NCBI GenBank assembly: GCA_020851555.1
Contig: JADZCM010000038.1
Span: 124,001 to 188,000 of the forward strand
Direction of reading: 5' to 3'
Source: Bryobacterales bacterium
GTDB taxonomy: Bacteria; Acidobacteriota; Terriglobia; Bryobacterales; Bryobacteraceae
DNA length: 64,000 bases
The notes beneath the pieces were generated by a model. The model worked only from the letters and a program-made list of their open reading frames with translations. It had not been told where the DNA came from and ran no database searches. Below, in pieces: positions 40,832-48,786 of the stretch; the first letter of the stretch is position 1, and every line of letters begins with the position of its first letter. A program made the position numbers and the translations under genes.

Positions 40832-42112
40832 ATGCTTAGAAACGGATATGTCCTCGTCCTGGCCGCCTGCGCGGCTTCCGGCCAGGTGCGGACTCTTACC
40901 CTGAAAGAGGCCGTGGAACTTGCCTCGGCCCGGAACCCGGAAGTGGCGATGGCGAGGCTGGACGAGAGGAAGGCCGAGCAGGCGGTGCGCGTGGCCCGCG
41001 ACCCGTTTGCGCCCAAGCTCACGGCGGGGAGCGGCCTGGCGTACAGCAGCGGCATTCCCATGAGCGTGGGTGGTGCGACGCCTTCCATCGTGCAGGCGCA
41101 GGCCAGCCAGTTCGTCTGGAACCGCCAGCAGAGCCACCTGGTGGCGCAGGCGCGGGAGGACGCGCGCGGCGCCGCCATCGGCACGGCCGCCAGGCGGGAT
41201 GAGGTGGTCCGGCGCACGGCCGTGGCCTACCTGGATGCCGAGCGCGCCGCGCGGCTGGCCGAGACGGCGCGGAAACAGGTCGAAAGCCTGGAGCGCATCG
41301 CCCAGACCGTCACCGTGCGTGTCAGCGAGGGCAGGGAACTTCCGGTCGAGGCCAAGCGGGCGAGCCTCAGCCTGGCCCGGGCGCGGCAGCGGCTGGAGTC
41401 CCTGGAAGCCGACCGGGAGTACGCGGAGTCCCTGCTGGGCGTTCTCGCGGGGCTCGACGCCGGCCAGCGCATTCGTGTGGCGCTGGAAGAGCGCGCGCCC
41501 GCTCCGCTGCCGCCGGGAGAAGATGCCGCCGCGGCCTCGGCCCTGTCGGCGAGCACGGAGGTCCGGCGGCTGGAGTCGGAGCTTGCCGCCAAAGGCTTCG
41601 AGATACAGGCGCAGAAAGCCGCCAAACTGCCCCGCGTGGACCTGGTGGCGCAGTACGCGCTGCTCGGCAAGTTCAACAACTACGAGGATTTCTTCCGCAA
41701 ATTCCAGCGGCACAACACCCAGATCGGGGTGTCTTTCCAGGTGCCGCTGTTCACCGGGCCGGCGGTGGACGCTCAGCGCTTCCAGGCCGAAAGCGACGCG
41801 GCGCGCCTGCGCCTGGAGCTTCAGGCGGTCCGAAACCGGATCGCGGTAGACGCCCGCCGCCTGTACCAGCAGGTGAGGCAGGCAGAGTCGGCCCGGGAGG
41901 TCGCGCGGCTCGACCTGGAGTTGGCGCGCGACCAGGTGTCGCTGCTGCTGGCGCGGATGGAAGAGGGGCGCGCGTCGCTCGGCCAGGTGGAGGAAGGGCG
42001 CGTGGCCGAGAACGAGAAGTGGCTGGCTCTCATCGACGCCGCCTACGCCCTGGAGACCGCCCGGGTGAACCTGCTGGCTCACACCGGGGACCTGCTCGCG
42101 GCGCTGCGCTGA
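40832..42112 (+). CDS. TolC-family outer-membrane efflux protein
   Basis: 426 residues with a short signal peptide, then the duplicated outer-membrane-efflux-protein pattern. LTLKEAVELASARNPEVAMARLDERKAEQAVRVARD opens the first half and the second half starts near STEVRRLESELAAKGFEIQAQKAAKLP. Long alpha-helical coiled-coil segments alternate with strand-rich barrel parts. It would form the trimeric exit duct for the ABC permease encoded upstream. The spacing within the operon indicates co-transcription. There is no lipoprotein cysteine. Confidence 0.88.
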   Translation: MLRNGYVLVLAACAASGQVRTLTLKEAVELASARNPEVAMARLDERKAEQAVRVARDPFAPKLTAGSGLAYSSGIPMSVGGATPSIVQAQASQFVWNRQQSHLVAQAREDARGAAIGTAARRDEVVRRTAVAYLDAERAARLAETARKQVESLERIAQTVTVRVSEGRELPVEAKRASLSLARARQRLESLEADREYAESLLGVLAGLDAGQRIRVALEERAPAPLPPGEDAAAASALSASTEVRRLESELAAKGFEIQAQKAAKLPRVDLVAQYALLGKFNNYEDFFRKFQRHNTQIGVSFQVPLFTGPAVDAQRFQAESDAARLRLELQAVRNRIAVDARRLYQQVRQAESAREVARLDLELARDQVSLLLARMEEGRASLGQVEEGRVAENEKWLALIDAAYALETARVNLLAHTGDLLAALR

Positions 42113-42152
42113 CGGCGCGGATCGGCGTGGCCCTCTCGCTGCCGCGGGCTGC

Positions 42153-42158
42153 TACAAT
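42153..42158 (+). promoter_or_regulatory. Candidate -10 (TACAAT) for the VOC gene
   Basis: GCTACAAT ends 9 bases before the ATG at 42168, predicting a leaderless or near-leaderless message. Confidence 0.4.
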
Positions 42159-42167
42159 GCCGTTGTT

Positions 42168-42542
42168 ATGATTGTCGGCATTGAACACACTGCGATTGCA
42201 TCGCCCGATCCGCAGAAGCTGGCCCAGTGGTACGTCGAGACGCTGGGCTTCGTCATCAACTATAACTCCGGCAAGACGGCGTTCATCAAGGCGCCCAACG
42301 GCTCCATGTTCGAGATCATCACCTCGGAGGGCGCCCGCGCGCCGCAGACCATGAAAGACCCGGGCTTCCGCCACGCGGCGCTGACGGTGAGCGATTTCGA
42401 AGCGGCCCACGAGAAGATCAAGGCTGCCGGCGTCAAGTTCCTCACCGAACCGGCGGACTCGAAGGGCGTGAAGACCGTCTTCTTCGAAGACCCCGACGGC
42501 AACATCCTGCACCTCCTGAAGCGGGAAACGCCGCTGCCGTAG
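42168..42542 (+). CDS. VOC (glyoxalase/bleomycin-resistance fold) protein
   Basis: A 124-residue single-module VOC protein. The motifs are IVGIEHTAIASPDPQKLAQWYVETLGF at the start, FRHAALTVSDFEAAHEKIKAAGV in the middle, and VFFEDPDGNILHLLKRE at the end. His and Glu residues at the usual positions (EHTA, RHAA, FEDPDGN..H) could bind a divalent metal. The reaction (isomerase, lyase or dioxygenase) cannot be told from sequence. It stands alone between the efflux operon and the palindromic element. Confidence 0.85.
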   Translation: MIVGIEHTAIASPDPQKLAQWYVETLGFVINYNSGKTAFIKAPNGSMFEIITSEGARAPQTMKDPGFRHAALTVSDFEAAHEKIKAAGVKFLTEPADSKGVKTVFFEDPDGNILHLLKRETPLP

Positions 42543-42552
42543 CGATGCGCTT

Positions 42553-42595
42553 GTAGGGCGGTCCCCCGGGACCGCGCCGAACCTTCCGGTTCGGC
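42553..42595. repeat. Solitary REP-like element: GTAG plus two adjacent hairpins
   Basis: GTAG (42553-42556) precedes GCGGTCCC-CC-GGGACCGC (42558-42575), followed at once by GCCGAACC-TTCC-GGTTCGGC (42576-42595). Both stems are 8 bp and perfect. The architecture is the same as the paired hairpins of the right REP array near the RAYT gene, with different stem sequences. Confidence 0.75.
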
Positions 42596-42733
42596 TGTGG
42601 CAGGCCGGGGCCGTCACGGGCGGGGCGCCTGCCCGCGCCCGGTATCCGGCGCCCTTGTCTCTGGAGCTGCGCGAACGCCGTCCCTACGGACCTGAAGCCG
42701 CCGGAGCGGGAGTCCGGGAAGCCGGCGTAGCTT

Positions 42734-44122
42734 CTACTGCGCGCCGCGGCTCAGAATCACGGTCTTCAGAGTGTGGAACAGCACGAAGAAGTCCAGGGCC
42801 GGCGAAAGGTGCTTGATGTAATACAGATCGTACTCCAGTTTGGTGGCGGCGTCCTCCAGGGTGTCGCCGTACTTGTGGTTGATCTGAGCCCATCCCGTTA
42901 TGCCCGGCCGCACCCAGTGGCGCTGGCGGTAGTAAGGAATGCGTTCGCTCAGTTGCCCGACGAATTCGGGGCGCTCCGGCCGCGGCCCCACCAGCGACAT
43001 GTCGCCCCGCAGGACGTTGAAAAGCTGCGGCAGTTCGTCCAGCCGCAGCCGCCGCAGCCAGCGGCCCACCGGGGTGACTCGCGGGTCCTCCCTGGCCGCC
43101 CAGATGGCGCCCGTGGCGGCCTCCGCGTCCTGGCGCATGGACCGGAACTTGTACAGGGTGAACACTCTGCCTTGCCAGCCTACGCGGGTCTGCCGGTAAA
43201 GGATGGGCGCCCCGGAACTGAACCGCACCACCAGCGCCACCAGCAGCATCAGCGGCGAGAGCACAAGCACCGCGGCCAGGGCCAGCAGGCCCGAGTAGGC
43301 GAATTGCAGCGCCAGGCGGGACCGCCGCGGCCCGAGTTCGCCCGAGTAGATGAGTTGAGCCGGGCGCAGTTCGTTCAGCGAGACACGCTTCATCACCCGC
43401 TCGAAAGTGGCCGCGGCTTCCTCGATCCTGAGTCCGGAGAAACGGAGATCGAGCAAATCCATCAGCGGGACGCCTCCCCGCCGTTCTCCGACCGCGACGA
43501 TGATGCGGTCCGGACCGGTCTTGGCCACAACCTCCTTGAGCTCGCTCGCCTCTCCCAGCCGCTCCAGGGCCGCGGGCGGAACGTTGTAGCCGCCGCCGTC
43601 CACAAAGCCCAGCACCCTCATTCCAAATTCCGGGTGCGCGGCCAGGTGCCCTGCAATCTCGACCGCCAGCGCGTTGGCCCCGAGGAACAGCACGCGCTCC
43701 TCTCCGATGGCGCGCAGCATGACCGCGCTGTAGAAGATCCGCCAGCTCACGAAGCAGAGGAGACTCAGCCCGCTGCCCAGAACCACCACCCACCGCGGCA
43801 GGATCAGGCCGGGACTCACGTACCCGAAGAGAGCCTGCGCCAGGATGGCGACTCCGACAATCTGAAGCCCCTGCTGCACCAGAAGCACGCGGGAACGGAC
43901 CTGGACTTCGCTGTAGAGGTCGTGCAGGTAGATCCCCACCAGCAGGGTGAGCGAGATCAGCCCGACCCTGGCCGCGCCCCCGTCGTAGAGCAGGTACACG
44001 GCGGGATCCACGTCGAGGATCAGGTAGCAGGCGAGCACGAACGAGCAGACCATCAGCGCCGTCTCGGTGACCAGCAAGGTCAGTATGTGCGGCGGGATGA
44101 GGCTGCGCAGCAGGCGGATCAT
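42734..44122 (-). CDS. Exopolysaccharide polyprenyl glycosylphosphotransferase
   Basis: 462 residues. Four N-terminal transmembrane helices are followed by a Rossmann-like CoA-binding-type domain (ERVLFLGANALAVEIAGHL), a fifth helix (LLALAAVLVLSPLMLLVALVVRF) and the C-terminal bacterial sugar transferase domain: YRQTRVGWQGRVFTLYKFRSM, LRRLRLDELPQLFNVLRGDMSLVGPRPERPEF and RPGITGWAQ. It transfers a sugar-1-phosphate from a nucleotide sugar to undecaprenyl phosphate, the first step of an exopolysaccharide unit. The pattern is that of the EpsB/WcaJ group, including PEP-CTERM-associated members. No glycosyltransferase cluster accompanies it here. Confidence 0.9.
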   Translation of the reverse strand: MIRLLRSLIPPHILTLLVTETALMVCSFVLACYLILDVDPAVYLLYDGGAARVGLISLTLLVGIYLHDLYSEVQVRSRVLLVQQGLQIVGVAILAQALFGYVSPGLILPRWVVVLGSGLSLLCFVSWRIFYSAVMLRAIGEERVLFLGANALAVEIAGHLAAHPEFGMRVLGFVDGGGYNVPPAALERLGEASELKEVVAKTGPDRIIVAVGERRGGVPLMDLLDLRFSGLRIEEAAATFERVMKRVSLNELRPAQLIYSGELGPRRSRLALQFAYSGLLALAAVLVLSPLMLLVALVVRFSSGAPILYRQTRVGWQGRVFTLYKFRSMRQDAEAATGAIWAAREDPRVTPVGRWLRRLRLDELPQLFNVLRGDMSLVGPRPERPEFVGQLSERIPYYRQRHWVRPGITGWAQINHKYGDTLEDAATKLEYDLYYIKHLSPALDFFVLFHTLKTVILSRGAQ

Positions 44123-44383
44123 CGATCTACGGCGTCGGGATTCTCGCCAACCGGCAAGTCTATCACGCGCCCCCGGTGGTTATCACCGGCGCTGTTCCGG
44201 CGCGCGCCCGGTGTTTTGGAGAGCGGGCGGTGAGCCGCTCCGCGGCATGGCCCGCACATTCGCGGAGAGAGCTTCAGGAGAGGGAAACTGCGGCAAGGCG
44301 CACATCCGCCCCTCGGCGTTGCGCCGCACTACGGAGACCGGCCCCTTGATCTGGACCAACTCGCTGCCTGCCCGGACCGCCGG

Positions 44384-44560
44384 CTACTGGCCTGCCATGG
44401 AGCGGGCCGAAGAAAGGTTATTGTTCGTGGTGTTCCAGATCCCGTGTACCGCTGTGCCGCTGCCGATCATCAGGGCGGCAGAGGCCAGGCAGACCATGGC
44501 GAGCAAGAGCGTGTACTCGATCAGGTCCTGCCCCTCCTCCTCTTTCCAGAATCGTTTCAT
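44384..44560 (-). CDS. Flp/Fap-type pilin
   Basis: 58 residues from the ATG at 44560, preceded by AGGAGG. The short basic leader MKRFWKEEEG ends at the prepilin peptidase site G|QDLIEYTLLLA, with Glu at +5 of the mature part, followed by one hydrophobic helix (LLLAMVCLASAALMIG). These are the hallmarks of Flp pilins assembled by Tad systems. No tad genes are adjacent; the pilin is alone in the window. The 261 bases downstream, to 44123, hold nothing that I can identify. Confidence 0.85.
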   Translation of the reverse strand: MKRFWKEEEGQDLIEYTLLLAMVCLASAALMIGSGTAVHGIWNTTNNNLSSARSMAGQ

Positions 44561-44766
44561 GTTCACCGCGCTCCTCCTGCCGGTTTGATACCTCCGCACC
44601 TGGCCTGCGCACGGATGGCCTTCTCCGAGACTCGACCGGTGCTCTATCTCGTGCGTCGCCTACTATCTTGTTTTCAGGGCGTACCTGGCCACAATAGGGC
44701 TTTGGTTAACTCAGTTTCTCAGAAGTACTGATACTCGCCCCCCTCAAAGTGGGGAATAGCAGGTGG

Positions 44767-46011
44767 CTATGCCCTGATTGGCTCCATGTCTCTCATCAGA
44801 ACGTGCACGGCGGCCAGCGCCAGGAGGTGGAAGCATCCCATCACCAGGAAGATCGGCGTATAGCCGAAATGAGAGATGACGTAGCCGGGCAGCAGAGAAG
44901 AAAAGAGCACGCCCCCGAAACCGCCAAACGCGCCGCCGATGCCGGTTACCGAAGCCACAGCAGGCTTGGGGAAAACGTCCGAGACCGTCGTGTACAGATT
45001 GCACGACCAGCCCTGATGGCCGGCCGTCGCCAGACTGACCAGGGCCACCGCGGCGGCGGCGTTCGGCGCGAGGACCGCCAGCGCCGCCACCGGCATCAGG
45101 GAACAGCACACCGCCATCGCCGTCTTGCGGGCCTTGGCGTGGTGCCACCCGCGCCGGATGAGGTACCCCGAAAGCCAGCCGCCCCCGACACTGCCGACGT
45201 CCGCCATCAGGTAGACGACGGGAAGCGACCAGCCTACCACCAGCATGTCGAGCTTCCGTACGTCGCGGAGGTACAGAGTGAGCCAGGTGAGATAGAACCA
45301 CCATACGGGGTCCGCCAGGAACTTCCCGGCCGAGAAGCCCCAGGTCTCCCGGTACTTCAACGCGGCCCGCCAACCGATCTGCGGGGCCGCTTCCTGCTCG
45401 TCCCGGTCGCTTCGAATGTAGGCGAGTTCCGCGGCGTTGACGGACCGGTGATTCCCGGGGAGGCGGTAGACGATCCACCAGACCAGGGCCAGGACGAAAC
45501 CGGTGGAAGCCGTGACGAAGAAGCAGGCGCGCCAACCTACCGTGGCGGCCATCCAGACAAACAGCGGCGGCCCCACCATGGAGGCCACGTTCGTTCCGGC
45601 GTTGAAGATCCCGGTGGCGAAAGCCCGGTCTTTCCTGGGAAACCACTCCGCCACGCTCTTGATCGCGGCGGGAAAGTTTCCGGATTCGCCGAACCCGAGC
45701 ATGCCCCGCCAGAGCCCCATTTGCAGCCAACTCCGCGCCAGGGCGTGCAGCGCAGCCGCGGCCGACCACCACAGGATCGAGAGCGTGTAGCCGATTCTCG
45801 TACCGTACCGGTCGATGAACTTGCCCACCGCCAGGAACCCGAGGGTGTAGGCCATCTGAAACGTGGCCGAGATGTAAGAGTACTGCTCCGTGGAGATGTG
45901 CAGGTCGTCGCGGATGATGGGGATCAGCACCGAGAGGACGATGCGGTCCAGGTAGTTGTTGGTTGTAACCAGAAACAGCAGGCTTAGGATGAACCAGCGG
46001 TAGCGCGTCAT
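44767..46011 (-). CDS. MFS transporter, ACS/ExuT-like (hexuronate family)
   Basis: 414 residues with twelve predicted transmembrane helices. The MFS signature between helices 2 and 3 is GKFIDRYGTRIG, and RGMLGFGESGNFPAAIKSVAEWFP is typical of the anion:cation symporter family that includes ExuT and other sugar-acid carriers. It would take up hexuronates or related sugar acids with protons. It starts 12 bases after the tsaC stop, so it can be co-transcribed from the prfB operon, which is an unusual partner. The exact substrate is not determined. Confidence 0.85.
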   Translation of the reverse strand: MTRYRWFILSLLFLVTTNNYLDRIVLSVLIPIIRDDLHISTEQYSYISATFQMAYTLGFLAVGKFIDRYGTRIGYTLSILWWSAAAALHALARSWLQMGLWRGMLGFGESGNFPAAIKSVAEWFPRKDRAFATGIFNAGTNVASMVGPPLFVWMAATVGWRACFFVTASTGFVLALVWWIVYRLPGNHRSVNAAELAYIRSDRDEQEAAPQIGWRAALKYRETWGFSAGKFLADPVWWFYLTWLTLYLRDVRKLDMLVVGWSLPVVYLMADVGSVGGGWLSGYLIRRGWHHAKARKTAMAVCCSLMPVAALAVLAPNAAAAVALVSLATAGHQGWSCNLYTTVSDVFPKPAVASVTGIGGAFGGFGGVLFSSLLPGYVISHFGYTPIFLVMGCFHLLALAAVHVLMRDMEPIRA

Positions 46012-46023
46012 CGGCGGTGCGGA

Positions 46024-46956
46024 CTATTCTACCGCAGAGGCGCGCCAGAGGCGGTCGGCGATGGCGTCCCACTCGGGCGAGCCGGGCGGCTCATCGATCG
46101 CGATCCAGTCCCAGCCTTGCCGGTCCAGGCGGTGGAGGGTATCGTACAGAGCCGCCGCGAACGCCTCGGCGTCGCCGGGCATCTCGACCCGGTGAGCCGC
46201 CGTGGACGCGCCTCCGCGAGTCAGGTGGACGCCCCGCCCGGCAGGCAGCGGCTTCCCCGGCCGCGACATCACCAGCGGCGTGCGCGGGCTGTAATGCACG
46301 CGGCGTCTCCCCGGCGCTGACTGGGTTCCGTTCTCCACCCGGGCGGCCAGCCGCACCGGCCCAATCAAGGCCTCGATCTCCGCCCGGCTGACCATGCCCG
46401 GACGCAGGAGTTCGGGAGGCGAGGCCGCCAGCGACAAGACAGTGGACTCGAGGCCCACGCGGGCCGCGCCGCCGTCCAGCACCAGGTCGACCGCGCCGCC
46501 GAGTTGCTCGCGGACATGGTCCGCCGTAGTGGGAGACAGGTGAGTGAACGGATTTGCGCTCGGGGCGGCGATCGGAACCCCGGCCTCCCGGATCAGGCGG
46601 AGGGCCAGCGGATGCGCCGGCACCCTCACGCCCACCGTCGGCAGTCCGGCAGTCACGATGTCCGGAACGGCGGAGAGCTTCGGCAGAACCAGGGTGAGAG
46701 GACCGGGCCAGAAGTGCTGCGACAGAACCTCGGCCTCGGGCGGCCACTCCGCCGCCAGCCGGCGGGCCATGGCCGGCGAGTCGACATGCACGATCAAGGG
46801 ACTGCTGGCAGGGCGTCCCTTGACCCGGAAGATGCGCTCCACGGCCGCCGGGTCGAGCGCGTTCGCGCCCAGTCCGTAGACCGTCTCGGTGGGGAAGGCG
46901 ACCAGCCTCCCGGCGCGGATCAACTCCGCCGCGCGGGCCAATAGCTCCCCGTCCAC
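46024..46956 (-). CDS. tsaC: L-threonylcarbamoyladenylate synthase, Sua5 type
   Basis: 310 residues. The YrdC domain (about 1-205) includes LVAFPTETVYGLGANALD, KGRPASSPLIVHV and SANPFTHLSPTTADHV. The C-terminal Sua5 domain starts near GRRRVHYSPRTPLVM. The enzyme makes threonylcarbamoyl-AMP from threonine, bicarbonate and ATP for the t6A modification of ANN-decoding tRNAs. The GTG start has an AGGAG site. It lies 27 bases downstream of prfB, so two translation-related genes are paired. The order and completeness of the domains look normal. Confidence 0.93.
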   Translation of the reverse strand: MDGELLARAAELIRAGRLVAFPTETVYGLGANALDPAAVERIFRVKGRPASSPLIVHVDSPAMARRLAAEWPPEAEVLSQHFWPGPLTLVLPKLSAVPDIVTAGLPTVGVRVPAHPLALRLIREAGVPIAAPSANPFTHLSPTTADHVREQLGGAVDLVLDGGAARVGLESTVLSLAASPPELLRPGMVSRAEIEALIGPVRLAARVENGTQSAPGRRRVHYSPRTPLVMSRPGKPLPAGRGVHLTRGGASTAAHRVEMPGDAEAFAAALYDTLHRLDRQGWDWIAIDEPPGSPEWDAIADRLWRASAVE

Positions 46957-46983
46957 CGTTCGCTCTCCTCGTCCCTCAGCCCG

Positions 46984-48118
46984 TCAATTCGTGTCCTCGT
47001 CCTCGCCGTCTCCCGCGGTTTTCCCGGTCTTCCGGAAGACCAGGTAAGCCTGGATCAGAGGATCGATGTCGCCGTCGAGCACGCGGTCCACGTCGCCGAC
47101 GGCCAACTTGGTCCGGTGATCCTTGATGAGGCGGTAAGGGGCCAGGACATAGCTGCGTATCTGGCTGCCGAACTTGATGTCGAGCTTGTTGGCCTCCAGC
47201 TTCTGCTCTTCGGCCTGTCTCTTCGCCAGTTGGTGCTCATACAGGCGGGCTCTCAACTGCTTCATGGCCGACGCCCGGTTCTTGTGCTGGGAGCGCTCGT
47301 TCTGGCACTGCACGACGATGCCGGTCGGCAGGTGCGTCATGCGGATGGCGGAGTCCGTGCGGTTGACGTGCTGGCCGCCTGCCCCGCTGGCGCGGTACGT
47401 GTCCACCCTCAGGTCCTCCGGGCGGATGTCGATCTTGATCTCGTCGTCCACCTGGGGATACACGAAAACGGAAGCGAACGAGGTGTGCCGCCGCGCATTG
47501 GAGTCGAAGGGGGAAATGCGCACCAGCCGGTGAACGCCGACCTCCGATTGCAGCAGCCCGTACGCGTTCTCTCCATTGACTTCGAACGTCACGGACTTGA
47601 TGCCCGCGCCCTCTCCCTCCAGACGGTCCGTGACCACCGTCTGAAAGCCCTTGCGCTCCGCCCACCGGAGGTACATGCGGAGCAGCATCTCGGCCCAGTC
47701 CTGGCTCTCGGTGCCGCCCGCGCCCGGATGAATCGTGACGATCGCATCCAGCCGGTCGTTGTCGCCGGCCAGAAGCATCCCGGCTTCCAATTCGGCCAGC
47801 CGTTCCCTGAACCGCTTCAGTTCCTGGGCGAGTTCTTCCGCGACCGGCTCGCCTTCGCGCGAGAGGTCGAACAGGGTTTCCAGGTCGGACGTCATCGACT
47901 GGAGGAACACGTCATTGGCGATGGCGTCCTGGAGCCGCTTGCGGTCCTGCATCACCTTCTGGCTCTGCTCGGGGTAAAGCCAGAAATCGGGAGCGGAAAT
48001 CTGTTTTTCGATCTCTGCTAACTGGGATTCCTTGGCGGGGGCGTCAAAGATAGCTCCGCACAGCTTCCGATTGCTGGCGGAGCGGCATGTATTCGCGTTC
48101 GAGGTCCTCGATCGTCAT
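46984..48118 (-). CDS. prfB: Peptide chain release factor 2 with programmed +1 frameshift
   Basis: RF2 of about 377 residues, read in two frames. From the ATG at 48118 the zero frame gives 24 residues (MTIEDLEREYMPLRQQSEAV...) and reaches CTT TGA C at 48049-48043. A +1 shift there continues DAPAKESQLAEIEKQISAPDFW through to the stop. The RF2-specific SPF tripeptide is in RISPFDSNARR (about residue 202) and GGQ in SGAGGQHVN (about 247). RF2 reads UGA and UAA, so low RF2 favours the shift and raises its own synthesis. The ATG overlaps the stop of the phosphoesterase gene (ATGA), with GGAAG upstream. A simple frame starting at Met 47955 misses the N-terminal domain. Confidence 0.95.
48043..48058 (-). 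promoter_or_regulatory. prfB +1 programmed frameshift site
   Basis: Read on the minus strand: CGG AGC TAT CTT TGA C. The slippery CTT-TGA-C and the preceding TAT match the classic RF2 site. The internal Shine-Dalgarno, usually AGGGGG, is reduced to CGGAG here, with the usual short spacing. Confidence 0.93.
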
Positions 48119-48726
48119 ACGTCTTCCAGTTTATCAAAGTCGATCAGACGGCCTTTCGGCCCCGCGGCGTAGCCCCGGGTGGCTCCCAGCATCGTGCGGA
48201 CGCCCGCCGCCTCGTGGATGTGGCCGGAACAGAAGACAACCGGCTGGTGCTCCGCAATGAACGCCGCGACCGCGCGGCTTCCGGCGTGCACGCCCTCTCG
48301 CACGCGGTCCAGGAGGGTCCCGTAAGGCGGGCAGTGGCAGATCAGAACCAGCGGCCGGAGGGCCGCGAAACGGGCCAGGCGCTGCCCCAGTTCCTCTTCC
48401 GAGTACTCCCCCGGCGTGTTGAAGGGCGTGGGGCTGGAGTAGCCCAATCCCGCGAAGTGCAGGCCGCCGGCCTCGAAACTGCGTTCGTGGAAGTGCTGCA
48501 GGCCGTACTTGCGGCACAGGGCGGAGGTCATGGCGGCGGATTCGTGGTTTCCGGGGAGCACATACATTTGACCGGCGCGGCGGCGCAGAATCTCGCCGCA
48601 TCCGTCCAGGCCGCGGCCCCAGCTTGCCAGATCTCCGGCGGCGAAGTAGTAGTCGGCCTCCGTCTCCATGAGCCGTTCCAGGGCCCGGTAATCGCCGTGG
48701 ATGTCGGAGAACACCAGGATTTTCAT
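48115..48726 (-). CDS. Metallophosphoesterase, calcineurin-like
   Basis: 203 residues with the full motif set of the calcineurin-like fold: FSDIHGDY, FAAGDLASWG, LPGNHES, LICHCPP and CSGHIHE. These bind two metals and hydrolyse phosphodiesters or monoesters; substrates of stand-alone members vary widely. It is the first gene of a minus-strand run leading into prfB, with a 4-base overlap. It is divergent from the Kgd-like gene, 60 bases away, and the promoters of both must lie in that gap. Confidence 0.88.
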   Translation of the reverse strand: MKILVFSDIHGDYRALERLMETEADYYFAAGDLASWGRGLDGCGEILRRRAGQMYVLPGNHESAAMTSALCRKYGLQHFHERSFEAGGLHFAGLGYSSPTPFNTPGEYSEEELGQRLARFAALRPLVLICHCPPYGTLLDRVREGVHAGSRAVAAFIAEHQPVVFCSGHIHEAAGVRTMLGATRGYAAGPKGRLIDFDKLEDV

Positions 48727-48786
48727 CGAAGCCGATTGTACCCGATCGGGACGGGGCTTCAGGTATCATGGTTTACAAGCCCTCTT

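Noticed and set aside
48214-48786. Upstream extension of the kgd frame
   Set aside because: It is antisense to the phosphoesterase gene; the Kgd leader starts at 48787.
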